From positions 3,590,501 through 3,654,500 of the forward strand of contig OX359193.1 of assembly GCA_947172415.1 (NCBI GenBank): a DNA stretch of 64,000 nucleotides, read 5' to 3'. Below, piece by piece: positions 9,601-18,600 of the stretch. The notes beneath the pieces were generated by a model. That model searched no databases. It was not told where the DNA came from and worked only from the letters and a program-made list of their open reading frames with translations. The position numbers and the translations under genes are program-made. Source of the DNA: Chondrosia reniformis (taxonomy: Eukaryota > Porifera > Demospongiae > Chondrillida > Chondrillidae). Position 1 is the stretch's first letter. Every line of letters begins with the position of its first letter.

Positions 9601-11293
9601 CATACTGCTGCCTAGCATATGCTTTTGGTTCATTCAAAGCATATTTATCTCTACGATAAAAATTCAAATGCTCCTTTTTCTGTTCATAATTTGATTTTGA
9701 TGCAGCTATTTTCATCCATCGTCTTTTAACATAATTTGCTCTTGAGACAGCTTTTCTCACACCTGAGTTGCATTTGTACCTTTCTCTATCTGCAGCTTTC
9801 TTTGCTTCTGGATTGACAGTGTAACGTGCTTTAGCCACAGCCTTCCTAACTTCAGAGTTAGCCAAGTAGTTGGCTTTAAAAGCAGACTTCCTGGCTTCTG
9901 GATCAGAAAAGTAACTTGCTTTAGCAGCAGCTTTCTTTGCTTCTGGATTGACAGTGTAACGTGCTTTAGCCACAGCCTTCCTAACTTCAGAGTTAGCCAA
10001 GTAGTTGGCTTTAAAAGCAGACTTCCTGGCTTCTGGATCAGAAAAGTAACTTGCTTTAGCAGCAGCTTTCTTTGCTTCTGGATTGATAGTGTAACGTGCT
10101 TTAGCAGCAGCTTTCTTTGCTTCTGGATTGATAGTGTAACGTGCTTTAGCAGCAGCTTTCTTTGCTTCTGGATTGACAACGTAATGTGCTTTAGCAGCAG
10201 CTTTCTTTGCTTCTGGATTGACAGCGTAATGTGCTTTAGCTGAAGCCTTTCTAGCTTCAGAATTAGCAGAGTAGTTTACTTTAAAAGCAGATTTCCTGGC
10301 CTCAATGTTAATTTCATAGCTTTCTTTGGATGCCTGTCGTTTTGGTTCAGAACTCTCTGCATAATCAAGCCTTCGCTTCTCTAATATTTCTTCTCTTTGC
10401 AACACATACTTTTGTTTCTTGGCCTGTTTCTTAAGCCATTCCTTTGAAGGACCTGGATTTGATTCTATATCTCCTCCAAGCAGCAGCAACAAAGTAAGTG
10501 CTCTGGCTAAGGAGCAATTACGTTTACAATAGCATCTTCTGCATAGTAGCAGCCACAGTGTGTATCTGAACCAGTACTGCTTCTGACAAATGAATGTATG
10601 CTTGCCAGCATCAACAGTACTTAAAATAAATGCATAGTTCCTCATTGCTATGCTATTATAGTACTGAAGTATAGTATTTTCAGTATAATGACTGCGACTT
10701 GTCCCTTTTGCAGCTGTAACAGTGAACCTTATAAAATCATTTGGAGCTGCAACAAACTGTGGTACTTCCCTGAGAATCTCACTTTCCCAACTGCCACAGT
10801 TATGGGACTTATGGCCCCAGCAACAGACGGAATTACCCCAGTCACAGGACCAATAGTCCCAGCCACAGGACCAAATGCCCCAGCCACAGGGCCAATAGTC
10901 CCAGCCACAGGACCAAATGCCCCAGCTACAGGGCCAATAGTCCCAGCCACAGGACCAAATGCCCCAGCCACAGGGCCAATAGTCCCAGCCACAGGACCAA
11001 ATGCCCCAGCCACAGGGCCAACACAAATTCATTAATTCATCAGTGCAATTAACACTACATATGGTACAAGGTAGACACAGGTTCTGCATATCTAAAAGTT
11101 CAATAGCAGGAACAACTGCTTCCTGTTCCTCGCCCTGTACAGCAGGTGGAGTTCTGCAGAAAATAAGTAAAGAGTCTGACACTGGTTGAAACAGGAGGGT
11201 AGCTGACAAATATGCCAGAAACCACACGACACAGCCACATTTCACATAACATTGTAAATTGTATAACTTATCTGATCTTGGTTCCAAATCCAT
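3674..11293 (-). CDS. Helitron Rep-PIF1 helicase-OTU polyprotein, 2539 aa, with 2A-like motif
   Basis: This is an intact 7.6-kb frame encoding the rolling-circle transposase. In order: a hydrophobic N-terminus; a Cys/Trp-rich 14-residue tandem repeat (about 92-150); the 2A-like motif GDIESNPGP (about 274-282); a Lys/Ala-rich 15-residue repeat region (about 300-520); a Cys-rich segment (CCCCERLH...CQYC); and a Helitron N domain (about 1180-1400). The HUH motif is in QTRGAPHYHVVLW (HYH near 1379). The catalytic tyrosine region is HYVTGYVTK (about 1518-1525). A PIF1-type helicase follows, with Walker A GVGGTGKS (about 1836), Walker B FIIDEVSML, VGDLLQLPPV, AVTIHKCQGLSLD and ALSRVRS. The C-terminus is an OTU-like cysteine protease, with LPDGNCLFRSF (about 2408) and a final YIVHFPQHFEVV. 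Family knowledge: HUH-Tyr nicks and joins single strands, and PIF1 unwinds. The absence of stops suggests recent activity. The ATG at 11293 is the first in frame, but the true start is not proven. Confidence 0.92.
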   Translation of the reverse strand: MDLEPRSDKLYNLQCYVKCGCVVWFLAYLSATLLFQPVSDSLLIFCRTPPAVQGEEQEAVVPAIELLDMQNLCLPCTICSVNCTDELMNLCWPCGWGIWSCGWDYWPCGWGIWSCGWDYWPCSWGIWSCGWDYWPCGWGIWSCGWDYWSCDWGNSVCCWGHKSHNCGSWESEILREVPQFVAAPNDFIRFTVTAAKGTSRSHYTENTILQYYNSIAMRNYAFILSTVDAGKHTFICQKQYWFRYTLWLLLCRRCYCKRNCSLARALTLLLLLGGDIESNPGPSKEWLKKQAKKQKYVLQREEILEKRRLDYAESSEPKRQASKESYEINIEARKSAFKVNYSANSEARKASAKAHYAVNPEAKKAAAKAHYVVNPEAKKAAAKARYTINPEAKKAAAKARYTINPEAKKAAAKASYFSDPEARKSAFKANYLANSEVRKAVAKARYTVNPEAKKAAAKASYFSDPEARKSAFKANYLANSEVRKAVAKARYTVNPEAKKAADRERYKCNSGVRKAVSRANYVKRRWMKIAASKSNYEQKKEHLNFYRRDKYALNEPKAYARQQYVADLQKKLFSKPSLRLELRKDFKQSHENIARKLSKGVLTKTVCRITARRLLDRVVKKRRERVGQLLKCVRVVNSFELSSLNLGERWHTASSEPFFYDNAYMPMKQNNAIPVDEYGRCCTAEEVGDRDKNTMGPKKWKCTEECKLPTDEEISSIVAAKELFKKSMQELRNGLESINKGCQHGHYTDWCFAAKFTSQLDEQEQFHELLGHPFPFAIGMCSSLLRTLSAASTHYPRMRRFLVLLYSARNHYRQIYAIDVALGLVDFDLLMDAAGISHCEELCQSECESSQENLAAGLPSLEPLLQVKHATLITKLEKEVGDDPEYACCCCERLHQRKNVTSMKKSALKFVTKVWQQLKKYILEQNNETEIDSLYVCQYCRPILNDNKVPTRCILNGLITEPMLAELAKLDVLSRQLIQRAKAFQTIVRLGTYTAKVPIYNSLKACKGTMFFLPLPLKKTLETLGNVKSVNQESYSLSQKSDQDPHVPLPDPELYIMVNGIPSEKKVIWRSIVDVSAVKTAIRKLREVNWLYKEVADTSINEVAQQVIETADSATSTMLVKASKEDVSSFQSYTIRSLNVKQSTVSDIEQYKLLSVKEDALDNRQKFLDVMCFPHLFPSGRFGEFHPRELKISSSEYAKSRLLNKDSRFRKDPQYVFFLLWQKELRELSAGVNNLMKRTVHQRMSVQLFLDKVSHADESVEANVSTIFQSIRGTKQYWFLRSSELRCMLREWGTPTLFLTFSCAEYESSEIGSYLKKINQVSDSYPVGKLCCEDPISVSRKFSQKFHALFNTVILKGQVLGKVEHYFFKKEYQTRGAPHYHVVLWLQNAPVIGKDQPKRVLDWIQKRITCQIPEERTNPELHRLVTRYQMHKCSNYCKRKARYNGAFVTRCKFGFPREVSDTGSLNSVEDCLKSRKKIYHLPRAEQETRVNDYNPLLLLLWKANIDVQFIAESSLALAHYVTGYVTKAERSNMQDLWQEIGSNKSVYSRLWSFGIRSLRSRECGLYEASDLLIGDHLCEKSDTVQWIDATFPHKRKRRLKDHSKLQELGKEDPNSTEIFEDSVIDTYYPQRPAEMEEVCLYDFVKYYAKCKDDKSGQRKYRRLTKPCLPNHRLFDPNKEDQKEEYFYSMLLLFLPFRSEGNLLAENESAEKAFAHLVEANPDMYSHHDRLQQMLKANAKVKEINEARQEEATFSVDKEDKDKGPQIVGEATAAMNDVQELQVNCTDEISLEERIDKLNADQSRVFKRMSEHLLHQQKHESGVCKCSQLQPLQMFVSGVGGTGKSFLIEAIRAQVATIWKDKYETLLCAVAAPTGLAAFNVDGVTVHRLFQLPIEHEGKEAGYWGLPRDSLKIMRTTLRDVKLFIIDEVSMLSSLNLAYLHLRLEEVFGTDNWFGSINILFVGDLLQLPPVNGAPVFDKLNNKAVLSKLGCMTSVNIWKETVEYDELTINERQRKDTQFCGILDEIRHGCVSEECVNTLEERVIHGPKADKFEELMHSGKSPVCLFPTRKACEEFNNEMLSKLECKTVEICCTDEVDEIKGMHKWSKKEAEELKRLNKDCNLTAGLEAVLHIAVGARVMLRRNTNTSLGLVNGALGTVVAIGAHKVTVKFDHMSTEYEVEKVKSRFLVMRRVYVYREQFPLILAYAVTIHKCQGLSLDCAMMDLSDQVFSSGMAYVALSRVRSLDGVHLVAFDRKSIIVSSKCLLEINRLRQLHRPDLMVYALPPEQSSIRKRKLSGTCTIPPDPKKQKKSLKGTTASSKNARKRPPCQIKQNKRQLAEKPCMEIDSNNRGWSQLERFSFRFHPVDSKWQNKACSRVGVQYQRPCRFGHGTPGCPLTRPNFQTVRRMLPDGNCLFRSFSMIITGSQEGHLAVRNAIINHMQKIATLLLGAHVTQNSIAEYIQDTHMDRDGAWGTDVEILTLAHLLQTNIYVFDTSSDSWLLYSPYHLDHTLPVDSSAKSMYIVHFPQHFEVVSSVVKAAT
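9757..10320 (-). repeat. 45-bp coding tandem repeat (Lys/Ala-rich)
   Basis: About a dozen in-frame units of 15 residues of the type ARYTINPEAKKAAAK. Three units form a 135-bp block that is duplicated almost exactly (about 9806-9940 and 9941-10075). The repeat is predicted to be basic and helical. Similar NPE-AKK-AA repeats occur in other animal Helitron proteins that I know of. Confidence 0.85.
10448..10500 (-). other. 2A-like ribosome-skipping motif in the Helitron gene
   Basis: The frame reads LTLLLLLGGDIESNPGP and matches the D(V/I)ExNPGP consensus. In known 2A peptides the bond between the final Gly and Pro is not formed, so this would release an N-terminal product of about 281 residues from the Rep-helicase part. 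The leucine run before it resembles other animal 2A-like sequences. Function is inferred from the motif only. Confidence 0.75.
10840..11030 (-). repeat. 42-bp coding minisatellite (Cys/Trp-rich)
   Basis: Four or more near-identical 42-bp units encode CGWGIWSCGWDYWP. The period is a multiple of three and the frame is kept. The lack of variation suggests recent expansion. Confidence 0.85.
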
Positions 11294-13155
11294 GTGCTTG
11301 GTGCATTTCCTCCTTGATGTTCCTTTCCCAAATTTCTTGTTCTAAATTTTGTAAATAAGTTGTATGCTTAACTGAAAGATAATGCAATGGACTTCATAGT
11401 AGCATCAACAACAGTAATTCATATGAATTTGTAGCGCTCATATTGCAAAAGGTATTAGGGATGCGGAGTAACATTATTCATAGGCATGCACGCTATAATT
11501 GTATTCATAGACATTTATCTCTTAAGTAATGCAATACGTGATATAAGGGTGCAATAATTGGTAATTGCTAAAGTGATTGTTGATCAATTCTCCATCCTTT
11601 GAGTCACAGAGATTAGTTGCTATAACTTAAGACAACTGAAAGTAAAGTCATTTTCAACGCAACTCTCTATCTCACAATTATGTGAAAGAGTCAAGAAAAC
11701 GACAAGTGAAGGTCCATTACCGTGGTTATAATCATACGGTTACGATGAATGGAGGTAGCTATCCAGAGGACTTAGACATACAAGTTATTGAACGTTTTGA
11801 ATACAAAGGTCTTTATCAGCAAAAGGATGAGGTGGGAATGATACAGCCAGGTTAATATATAGGAGGTGTGATGGGGAATGACAGTTAATGTTTTAATAAA
11901 AGTTCGCCGAATAATTAAATGAAGATTTTAAGTTAAACTGAATTAAATGTGGTCAAATGATAGGATAAAAATTCAACATAGGAGTGCATGTAGTAGTAAC
12001 TTACTGATACGAGCGACAACGACGCTGGAGCGCTTAAAAGCACTGTTGAAGTTAAAAGCCCGAAGACTGTCAGAACATTCAAAGCAATCGCCATTTTTAC
12101 GAATAGGTTGCTAATGGAGTTACATTCATTAATTAATATAATAAAATGGCGAATTCATTGATGCGATGACTCTGGTGCCAAGAAAATCGTCATGCTTAAT
12201 AATGTTATCACTCTCGCTCCTACGAAAGAATATAGCGAACCTTCTATATATGGCTTCAGGGACATAAAAACAGATCATTAATTAAGTCGATTTATCTCAA
12301 CACAACTCTGTCATTCCAAGCATATGACCAATCCATCTTAGGACTTAGATGGTCATATGAAAGTAAAAAGAGAGTTGCATACAGAGAATCATATGGTCGC
12401 CTAAGTATTATTAATTATTATTATTCATAAACAGTTTAATGACAAAATAATATGTAGCCGAGAGTCATTCACAACTAGACTAACGTTCCAAACAAATATA
12501 CTGACAACATTAAGTATAATCATTATTAAGCTACGTAACGTAACACGCAGAACATTCAGCCGATAATTTCAATTTGAAAGTCAAACATTGGCCCGAACAT
12601 CTTGCCGAACCGAGTCAAGCGCAATTACTAGCTAGATACTTACATAACATATAGACAAACAAAGTACAACTAACTACTGGATTTCTTCTTCCTTGCGCCA
12701 TTCGTAGTAACTTCTATCAAATCTAATATTTCTTGAAGTTGACCACGTAAATCGCTTCCCGACTTGGTTGCTATGGATATTACGTCATTAAAATGGCGAA
12801 TATATTGAAGCCTTGACTCTTGGGCAACGAAAACCGTCATGCTCAATAATAACGTAATCGCTCTCGCTTCTACAAAAGAATACAGCGCGGAAAATTAGGA
12901 GTATTTTCGCTAAAGAAGTAGCCCGAAAACCCATTTCCTTTTGTAGTTACAGCGGGCGAAGAAGATGAAGAAGAAAACGAAAGTGGGATATTTCAAAGTT
13001 CGTTTATTTGCCAGCGGAACACGGTCGCTATCCTTAAAGGCCAGTTTATAGCATGGATAGTCTAGTGTTAACTATACATAGCCTTTTTTCGGCGATTTTC
13101 AGCCTAATTCGGTTTTTCGCACCTATACCCATGTATGGGGAAAACGAAACAACCC
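11294..13155. other. Helentron 5' non-coding region
   Basis: About 1.9 kb upstream of the gene start with no recognisable ORF. A module beginning AAAATGGCGAATT and running through CTCTCGCTCCTACGAAAGAA occurs twice (about 12147-12240 and 12791-12890), and again in the short relative (about 15175-15285). A short hairpin, CATATGACC...GGTCATATG, lies at about 12320-12360. The promoter should be here, but I cannot place it. Confidence 0.55.
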
Positions 13156-13195
13156 GTACCATCCCTACATAGAGAGTACTACGGTACTCTCTGAT
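13156..13195 (-). repeat. Helentron 5' terminus: subterminal repeat and hairpin
   Basis: GTACCATCCCTACAT (13156-13170) is followed by a hairpin with arms AGAGAGTAC and GTACTCTCT (13171-13192) and GAT. The same arrangement ends the short relative at 15569-15608. Confidence 0.8.
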
Positions 13196-13883
13196 TACAG
13201 ACACCTAGTACACACAAGTAGTATATACAACTAGTAAATTATACTAGTACTACAACTAGTACATAGAACTAGTACAGAAAACTAGTACAAATAGCCAGTA
13301 CAAAAAGTAGCACATACAACTACTTCTACATCTAGTACATAAAACTAGTACATACAAATGGTACATACAACTTGTACACACAACTAGTAGATACAGTTAA
13401 TACTTACAACTAGTACATACAACTAGTACATACAACTAGTTCCTATAACTAGTACATAGAACTAGTAAATACAACAAGTATCTAGTACATATAACTAGTA
13501 CCCACCTAGTACCTAGTTTAACAAGTACTAGGACCTACAACTAGTACATACAACTAGTACATTCACATATAACTAGTACATACAACTAGTAAATACAACT
13601 AGTACTCACATCGAGTACAAACAACTATATATTACATACAACTAGTACAAACAACTATATAGTATATACAAATAGTACTTACCTAGTACCTAGTATAACT
13701 ATATAGTACTAGAACCTACAACTAGTACAGTCAACTTCTACATACTACTAGCACATAAAACTAGTACAAACAGCTAGTACATGTAACTAACACATACACA
13801 TATAACTAGTACATATAAATAGTACATACAACTAGTAAATTATACTAGTACTACAACTAGTTCATGGAACTAATGCATAAAAC
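13196..13883 (+). repeat. 13-bp satellite block
   Basis: ACTAGTACATACA-type units, with the CCTAGTACCTAGT variant near 13505 and 13685. Confidence 0.9.
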
Positions 13884-13885
13884 TA

Positions 13886-14629
13886 CAGTGGAACCTACTT
13901 GCCTTATGCGGTCACCCAATGGAGACAAACTTGCTGCCTCTAATACATAGGTGGCTGTATTAACTAGGTTATTCATTGACAAAACACAAATTTGCATACC
14001 GTAAATGAACAAATTCATGCGAGCATCTAATTCGTGCGTATTCGTGCGAGGCCTATCAGCGCGCAAAAATTATATCACACCGATTTCCCTTACCTACAAA
14101 ATAATTACTGTAATGTCCGGGTATATGAACGTGTGTCTTTACAGCACTAAGGTTGAAAGGTAGGAGAGTTTGACCATGAGCTTGCTGCGGTATTTTGCGA
14201 AGGCCAAGGTGGTCGACCTCGGAGGAGACAGGAATCGGGGAGCAACCTATTGCAGAGGCCTACAAACATCTAGTGAATCGTGGCATTGGTCTCGGGCTGG
14301 AAGTTCCATGTTTTTATCATTTCAATGGACACCAAAACTTTATAACAAAGCAGCAAGAGTCACTAAAGGAGTAAAGGGGACTCTTTATAAGATTTTATCG
14401 ATAAATTATTGTCCTTTACCTACTTTCAAATCTGTATGGCCGCATTACAGAGTAGAGAAATACCTTCGGGTCCACGGATAGGCGACCGCTATACGCATTA
14501 CACAGGTAACCGCATTAACAAGGTCTCGATGTATACTTCAACATAGTGGATTGTTCAAGTGTACACGTTGGGGACAGGAAAAGGGAGGTGACCGCTTTAG
14601 CAAGGTGACCGCTTACTCAGGTTCCACTA
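13886..14629. mobile_element. pogo/Tigger-like non-autonomous DNA transposon, 744 bp
   Basis: The inverted ends are CAGTGGAACCT at the left and AGGTTCCACTA at the right, flanked by TA on both sides (13884-13885 and 14630-14631). A second motif, GCGGTCACC, lies just inside the left end and appears twice as GGTGACCGC just inside the right end. CAGTnGAACCT ends with a TA target duplication are typical of the pogo branch of Tc1/mariner. An internal frame at 14170-14481 (103 codons, starting MTMSLLRYFAK) has no recognisable domain and may be a remnant. Confidence 0.75.
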
Positions 14630-14631
14630 TA

Positions 14632-14844
14632 GTACAAATACCTAGTACATAAAAGTAGTACATACAACTAGTACATACAACTCATCCATACAACTGGTAC
14701 AGAGAACTAATAGTCCCTACGACTAGCAAATATCACTAGTTCATACAACTAGTACATACAACTAGTACAACAACTAGCACATTTAACTACTCCATTGAAT
14801 GACTACAAAAAATTAGTACATACAACTAGAACATATAACTAACT
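14632..14844 (+). repeat. 13-bp satellite block
   Basis: Short block of ACTAGTACATACA units between two transposons. Confidence 0.9.
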
Positions 14845-15608
14845 AGAGAACAATAAAAATTTTCTACAAAAATAGTGAAGATGTAGGGATGGCACAAAAA
14901 GCATAGAAACAAGAAAGGGATGTTACACAGTCAAGCATTAGCTATATATGCATGAATCATACAACACCCTTGCTTGTAGGATTCATGCATAGCTAATGCT
15001 TCACTGTGTAACATCCCTTTCTTGTTTCTATGCTTTTTGTGCCATCCCTACATCTTCACTATTTTTGTAGAAAATTTTTATTGTTCTCTAGTTTCTGTAC
15101 TTTTTATGGAGCATAAGCTAGGAATTCGTTGTATTTTAAACCACTTTGGTTTCGCAATCTTTGACTGATTATGACGTCATTAAAATGGCGAATTTATTGA
15201 CGTCTTGACTCTTGAGCCATGAAAACTGTCATACTCAATAATAGCGTTATCGCTCTCGCTTCTACAAAAGAATACAGCTCGGAAAATTTAGAGTAATTTC
15301 GATTAAGAAGTAGTCCGAAGGCTTATTTCGTTTTTTAGTTACAGCGGGCGAAGAAGATGAAGAAGAAGAAGAAGATGAAGAAGAAGAAAACGAAAATGGG
15401 AGATTTCAAAGTTCGTTCATTTGCCAACGATACACGGTCGCTTGACTTCAAGGCCAATTTATAGCATGTTTGTTCTATATTTAACTCTACATAGTCTTGT
15501 TTTGGCGATTTTCAGCCTAATTTGGAATTTCGCTCCTATACCAATGTATGGGGAAAACGAAACAACCAGTACCATCCCTACATAGAGAGTACTACCGTAC
15601 TCTCTGAT
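14845..15608 (-). mobile_element. non-autonomous Helentron, internal-deletion relative, 764 bp
   Basis: A near-perfect palindrome of about 245 bp (arms about 14845-14963 and 14976-15089) is homologous to the arms at 2183-2979. It is followed by the same 30-bp tail. From 15167 to 15608 the sequence is homologous to 12775-13195, including the subterminal repeat (15569-15583) and the terminal hairpin (15584-15605). The loop is much shorter than in the 11-kb element and the gene is absent. A GAAGA-rich microsatellite at 15350-15392 is expanded relative to the large copy. Confidence 0.82.
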
Positions 15609-18600
15609 ACATACAAATACAACTACTACATACAACTAATAGATAAAAATAGTACATACAACTTCTACACACAAGTAGTACACACAACTAGTACATACAA
15701 CTAGTACATACAACTTGTACAAACGGCTAGTACATACAATAGAATAAGGATTCCTTATAACTGCGTCGAACTTATTTTTGGGATGGTACATACAACTAGT
15801 ATATAAAACTAGTACGTATAACTAGTACACACAACTACTACATACAACTAATATATACAATTACAACTAGTACATACAACTAGTACATACAACTAGTATA
15901 AAACCTAGCACATTGAAATACTCCTTAGAAGAAGTTAATAAAATTAGTACATTCAACTAGTACATTCAACTAGTACCTACTTAGGACCTACTATAACTAG
16001 TACTAGAACCAACAACTACTTCATACAGCTAGTACATACAACCAGTATATATAACTAGTACGTTGACCTAATGCATATACCTAGTACATACATCTATAAC
16101 TAGTACACACAACTAGTAGATACAACTAGTACATACAACTAGTACCTACATAGGACTTAGTATAACTAGTACCAGAACCTACAACTAATATATAAACTAG
16201 TATACATTCAACTAGTTCATATAACTAGTTACTAGTACATACAAATAATTCATACTACTAGTACATACAACAAGAACCTTCAACTAGTAAATATAACAAG
16301 TACATACAACAATTACACACAACTAGTGCATATACTAGTGCATACAAGTGGAACATACAACTAGTACACACAACTAGTACACACAACTAGTCCATACAAC
16401 TAGTACAACAACTAGCACATTGAAATAGAAATAGAACAAGTAAATAAAACTAGTGCATACAACTAATGCCTACATCTAGTACATATCTAGTATATACAAT
16501 TAGTACATACAACTAGTTCATACAACTAGTACATTCAACTAGTACATAAAACTAGTACATACAACTAATACATAAAACTAGAAACTAGTACAGACAACTA
16601 GTACATAGAACGAGTACATAAAACTAGTACATACAGCTAGTACATACAACTACTACATACAACTAGTACCTACAACTAGTAAATATAGCTAGTATTAAAC
16701 ATACTAATCGTATATACAATTATTTATGTGTCCATACGACTAGTACATCCAAATAGTACATACAACTAGTACATACAACTAGTACCTACTTAGTACCTAG
16801 TATTACTAGTCCTAAAACCTACAACAGGTACATACAACTAATACATAGAACTGATATATATTAATTCTAAATACAACTAGTACATAAAACTAGTATGCAC
16901 AACTAGTAAATATCACCGGTACTGGTACATATAACTTGTACATACAATCAGTAGACACAACTAGCACATATGACTAGTACATTCAACTACTACATATAAT
17001 TAGTACATACACATATAACTAGAACAAACAAATAGCACATACACCTAGTACATACAACTAGTGCATACAAGTGGTACATACAACTAGTACACACAGCTAG
17101 TACATAAAACTAGTATATACAACTAGAAAATAGAACATACAACTAGTACCGAGAACATGTACATAAAACGAGTACATACAACTATTACATTCAACTAGAA
17201 ACTAGTATATACAAGTATACATAACTAATGCATACAATTTGTACATACATATATAACTAGTACACACAACTACTACAAACAACTAATACATACAACTAGT
17301 CCATACAACTAGTACATACAACTAGTACATTCAATTAGTACATACAACTTTTACATACAACTACTTCAACAACTAGCGCATTGAACTACTCCATAGAATG
17401 ACTACAAAAATCTTGAACATACAACTAGTACATAGCTAGAGCATATAACTAACACATACTATTAGTACATAAAATGGTAAATATCTAGTACATACAGGTA
17501 GTGCAGACAACAAGTACATTGAATTAGTATATATAACCAGTACATACACATATAACTATTACATATAAATAGTACTTACAACTAGCAGAAACAACTAGTA
17601 TATACAACTTTTACATATGAATCGTACATACAGGTAGTACTTAAAACTAGTACAAACAACTAGTACATACAGTTAGTACACACAACTAGTACAAACAACT
17701 AGTACACATAACTAGTATATACAACTAATACATACAACTAGCACATACAACTAGTACCTACAACTAGTACATAAAACTAGTACATACAACTAGTAACTAC
17801 AACTAGTATATAGAACTAGTACTAGTAAATACAACTAGTACACACAACTAGTACATACAATTAGTACATAGAACTAGTAGAAACAACTAGTACATAAAAC
17901 TAGTACCTACCTATATAGGCCTTACTGTAACTAGTACTAGAACCTACAGCTACTTCATACAACTAGGACATACAACTAGTAGGTATAACTAGTACATTGA
18001 ACTAGTACATATACCTAGTATATACACATATAACTAGTACATATATATACTACACACAACTAGTAGATACAACTAGTACATACAACTAGTACGTATGACA
18101 GGTAAATACAACTAGTACATAAAACTAGAACACCCAAGTAGGACATACAACTAGTACAAACAACTAGTACATACAATTAGTACATACAACTATTACAAAC
18201 AACTAGTACATTCAAGGAGTACAAACAACTAGTGCATACAACTAGCACCTACCTAGTACCTGCTATAATTAGTACTAGAAACAACAACTAAAACATAAAG
18301 CTAGTTCATACAGATAGTACATATAACTAGTACATAAAACAAGTACATATACCTAGTACATTAACATATACCTAAAATATATAAATAGTACATTCAACTA
18401 GTACATTCAAGTAGTACATTCAACTAGTACGTATAACAAGTACACACAACTACTACCTACAATTAATACATACAATTACAACTGGTACATACAACTAGTA
18501 CTACAACTAGTACATACAACTAGTACAACAACTAGCACATTGAAATAAAAATAGAACAAGTAAATAAAACTAGTGCATACAACTAATGCCTACATCTAGT

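Larger units (their letters stand above)
2183..13195 (-). mobile_element. autonomous Helentron/Helitron2-type rolling-circle transposon, about 11 kb
   Basis: The ends are set by comparison with the short relative at 14845-15608, which shares the left 160 bp plus a tail (to about 3011) and the right 420 bp (from about 12775) but lacks the middle. The gene runs on the minus strand, so the 5' end is at 13195 and the 3' end at 2183. Subterminal inverted repeats are visible: ATGTAGGGATGGCAC at 2219-2233 and GTACCATCCCTACAT at 13156-13170 (14 of 15 bases pair). A hairpin lies at 13171-13192 at the 5' end, and a very long terminal palindrome at the 3' end. Subterminal inverted repeats with terminal hairpins are typical of the Helentron/Helitron2 group. 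Satellite DNA flanks both sides. Confidence 0.8.

Noticed and set aside
10688..11035. Plus-strand frame encoding a Pro-Ala-Thr-Gly-Pro repeat
   Set aside because: It is the antisense reading of the 42-bp coding repeat of the Helitron gene. The 7.6-kb minus frame explains it better.
15522..15704. Short frame reading into satellite (repeating YNYYIQL and TTSTYN)
   Set aside because: The 13-bp unit cycles through all frames and normally brings a stop within 39 bp. Open stretches are chance variants.
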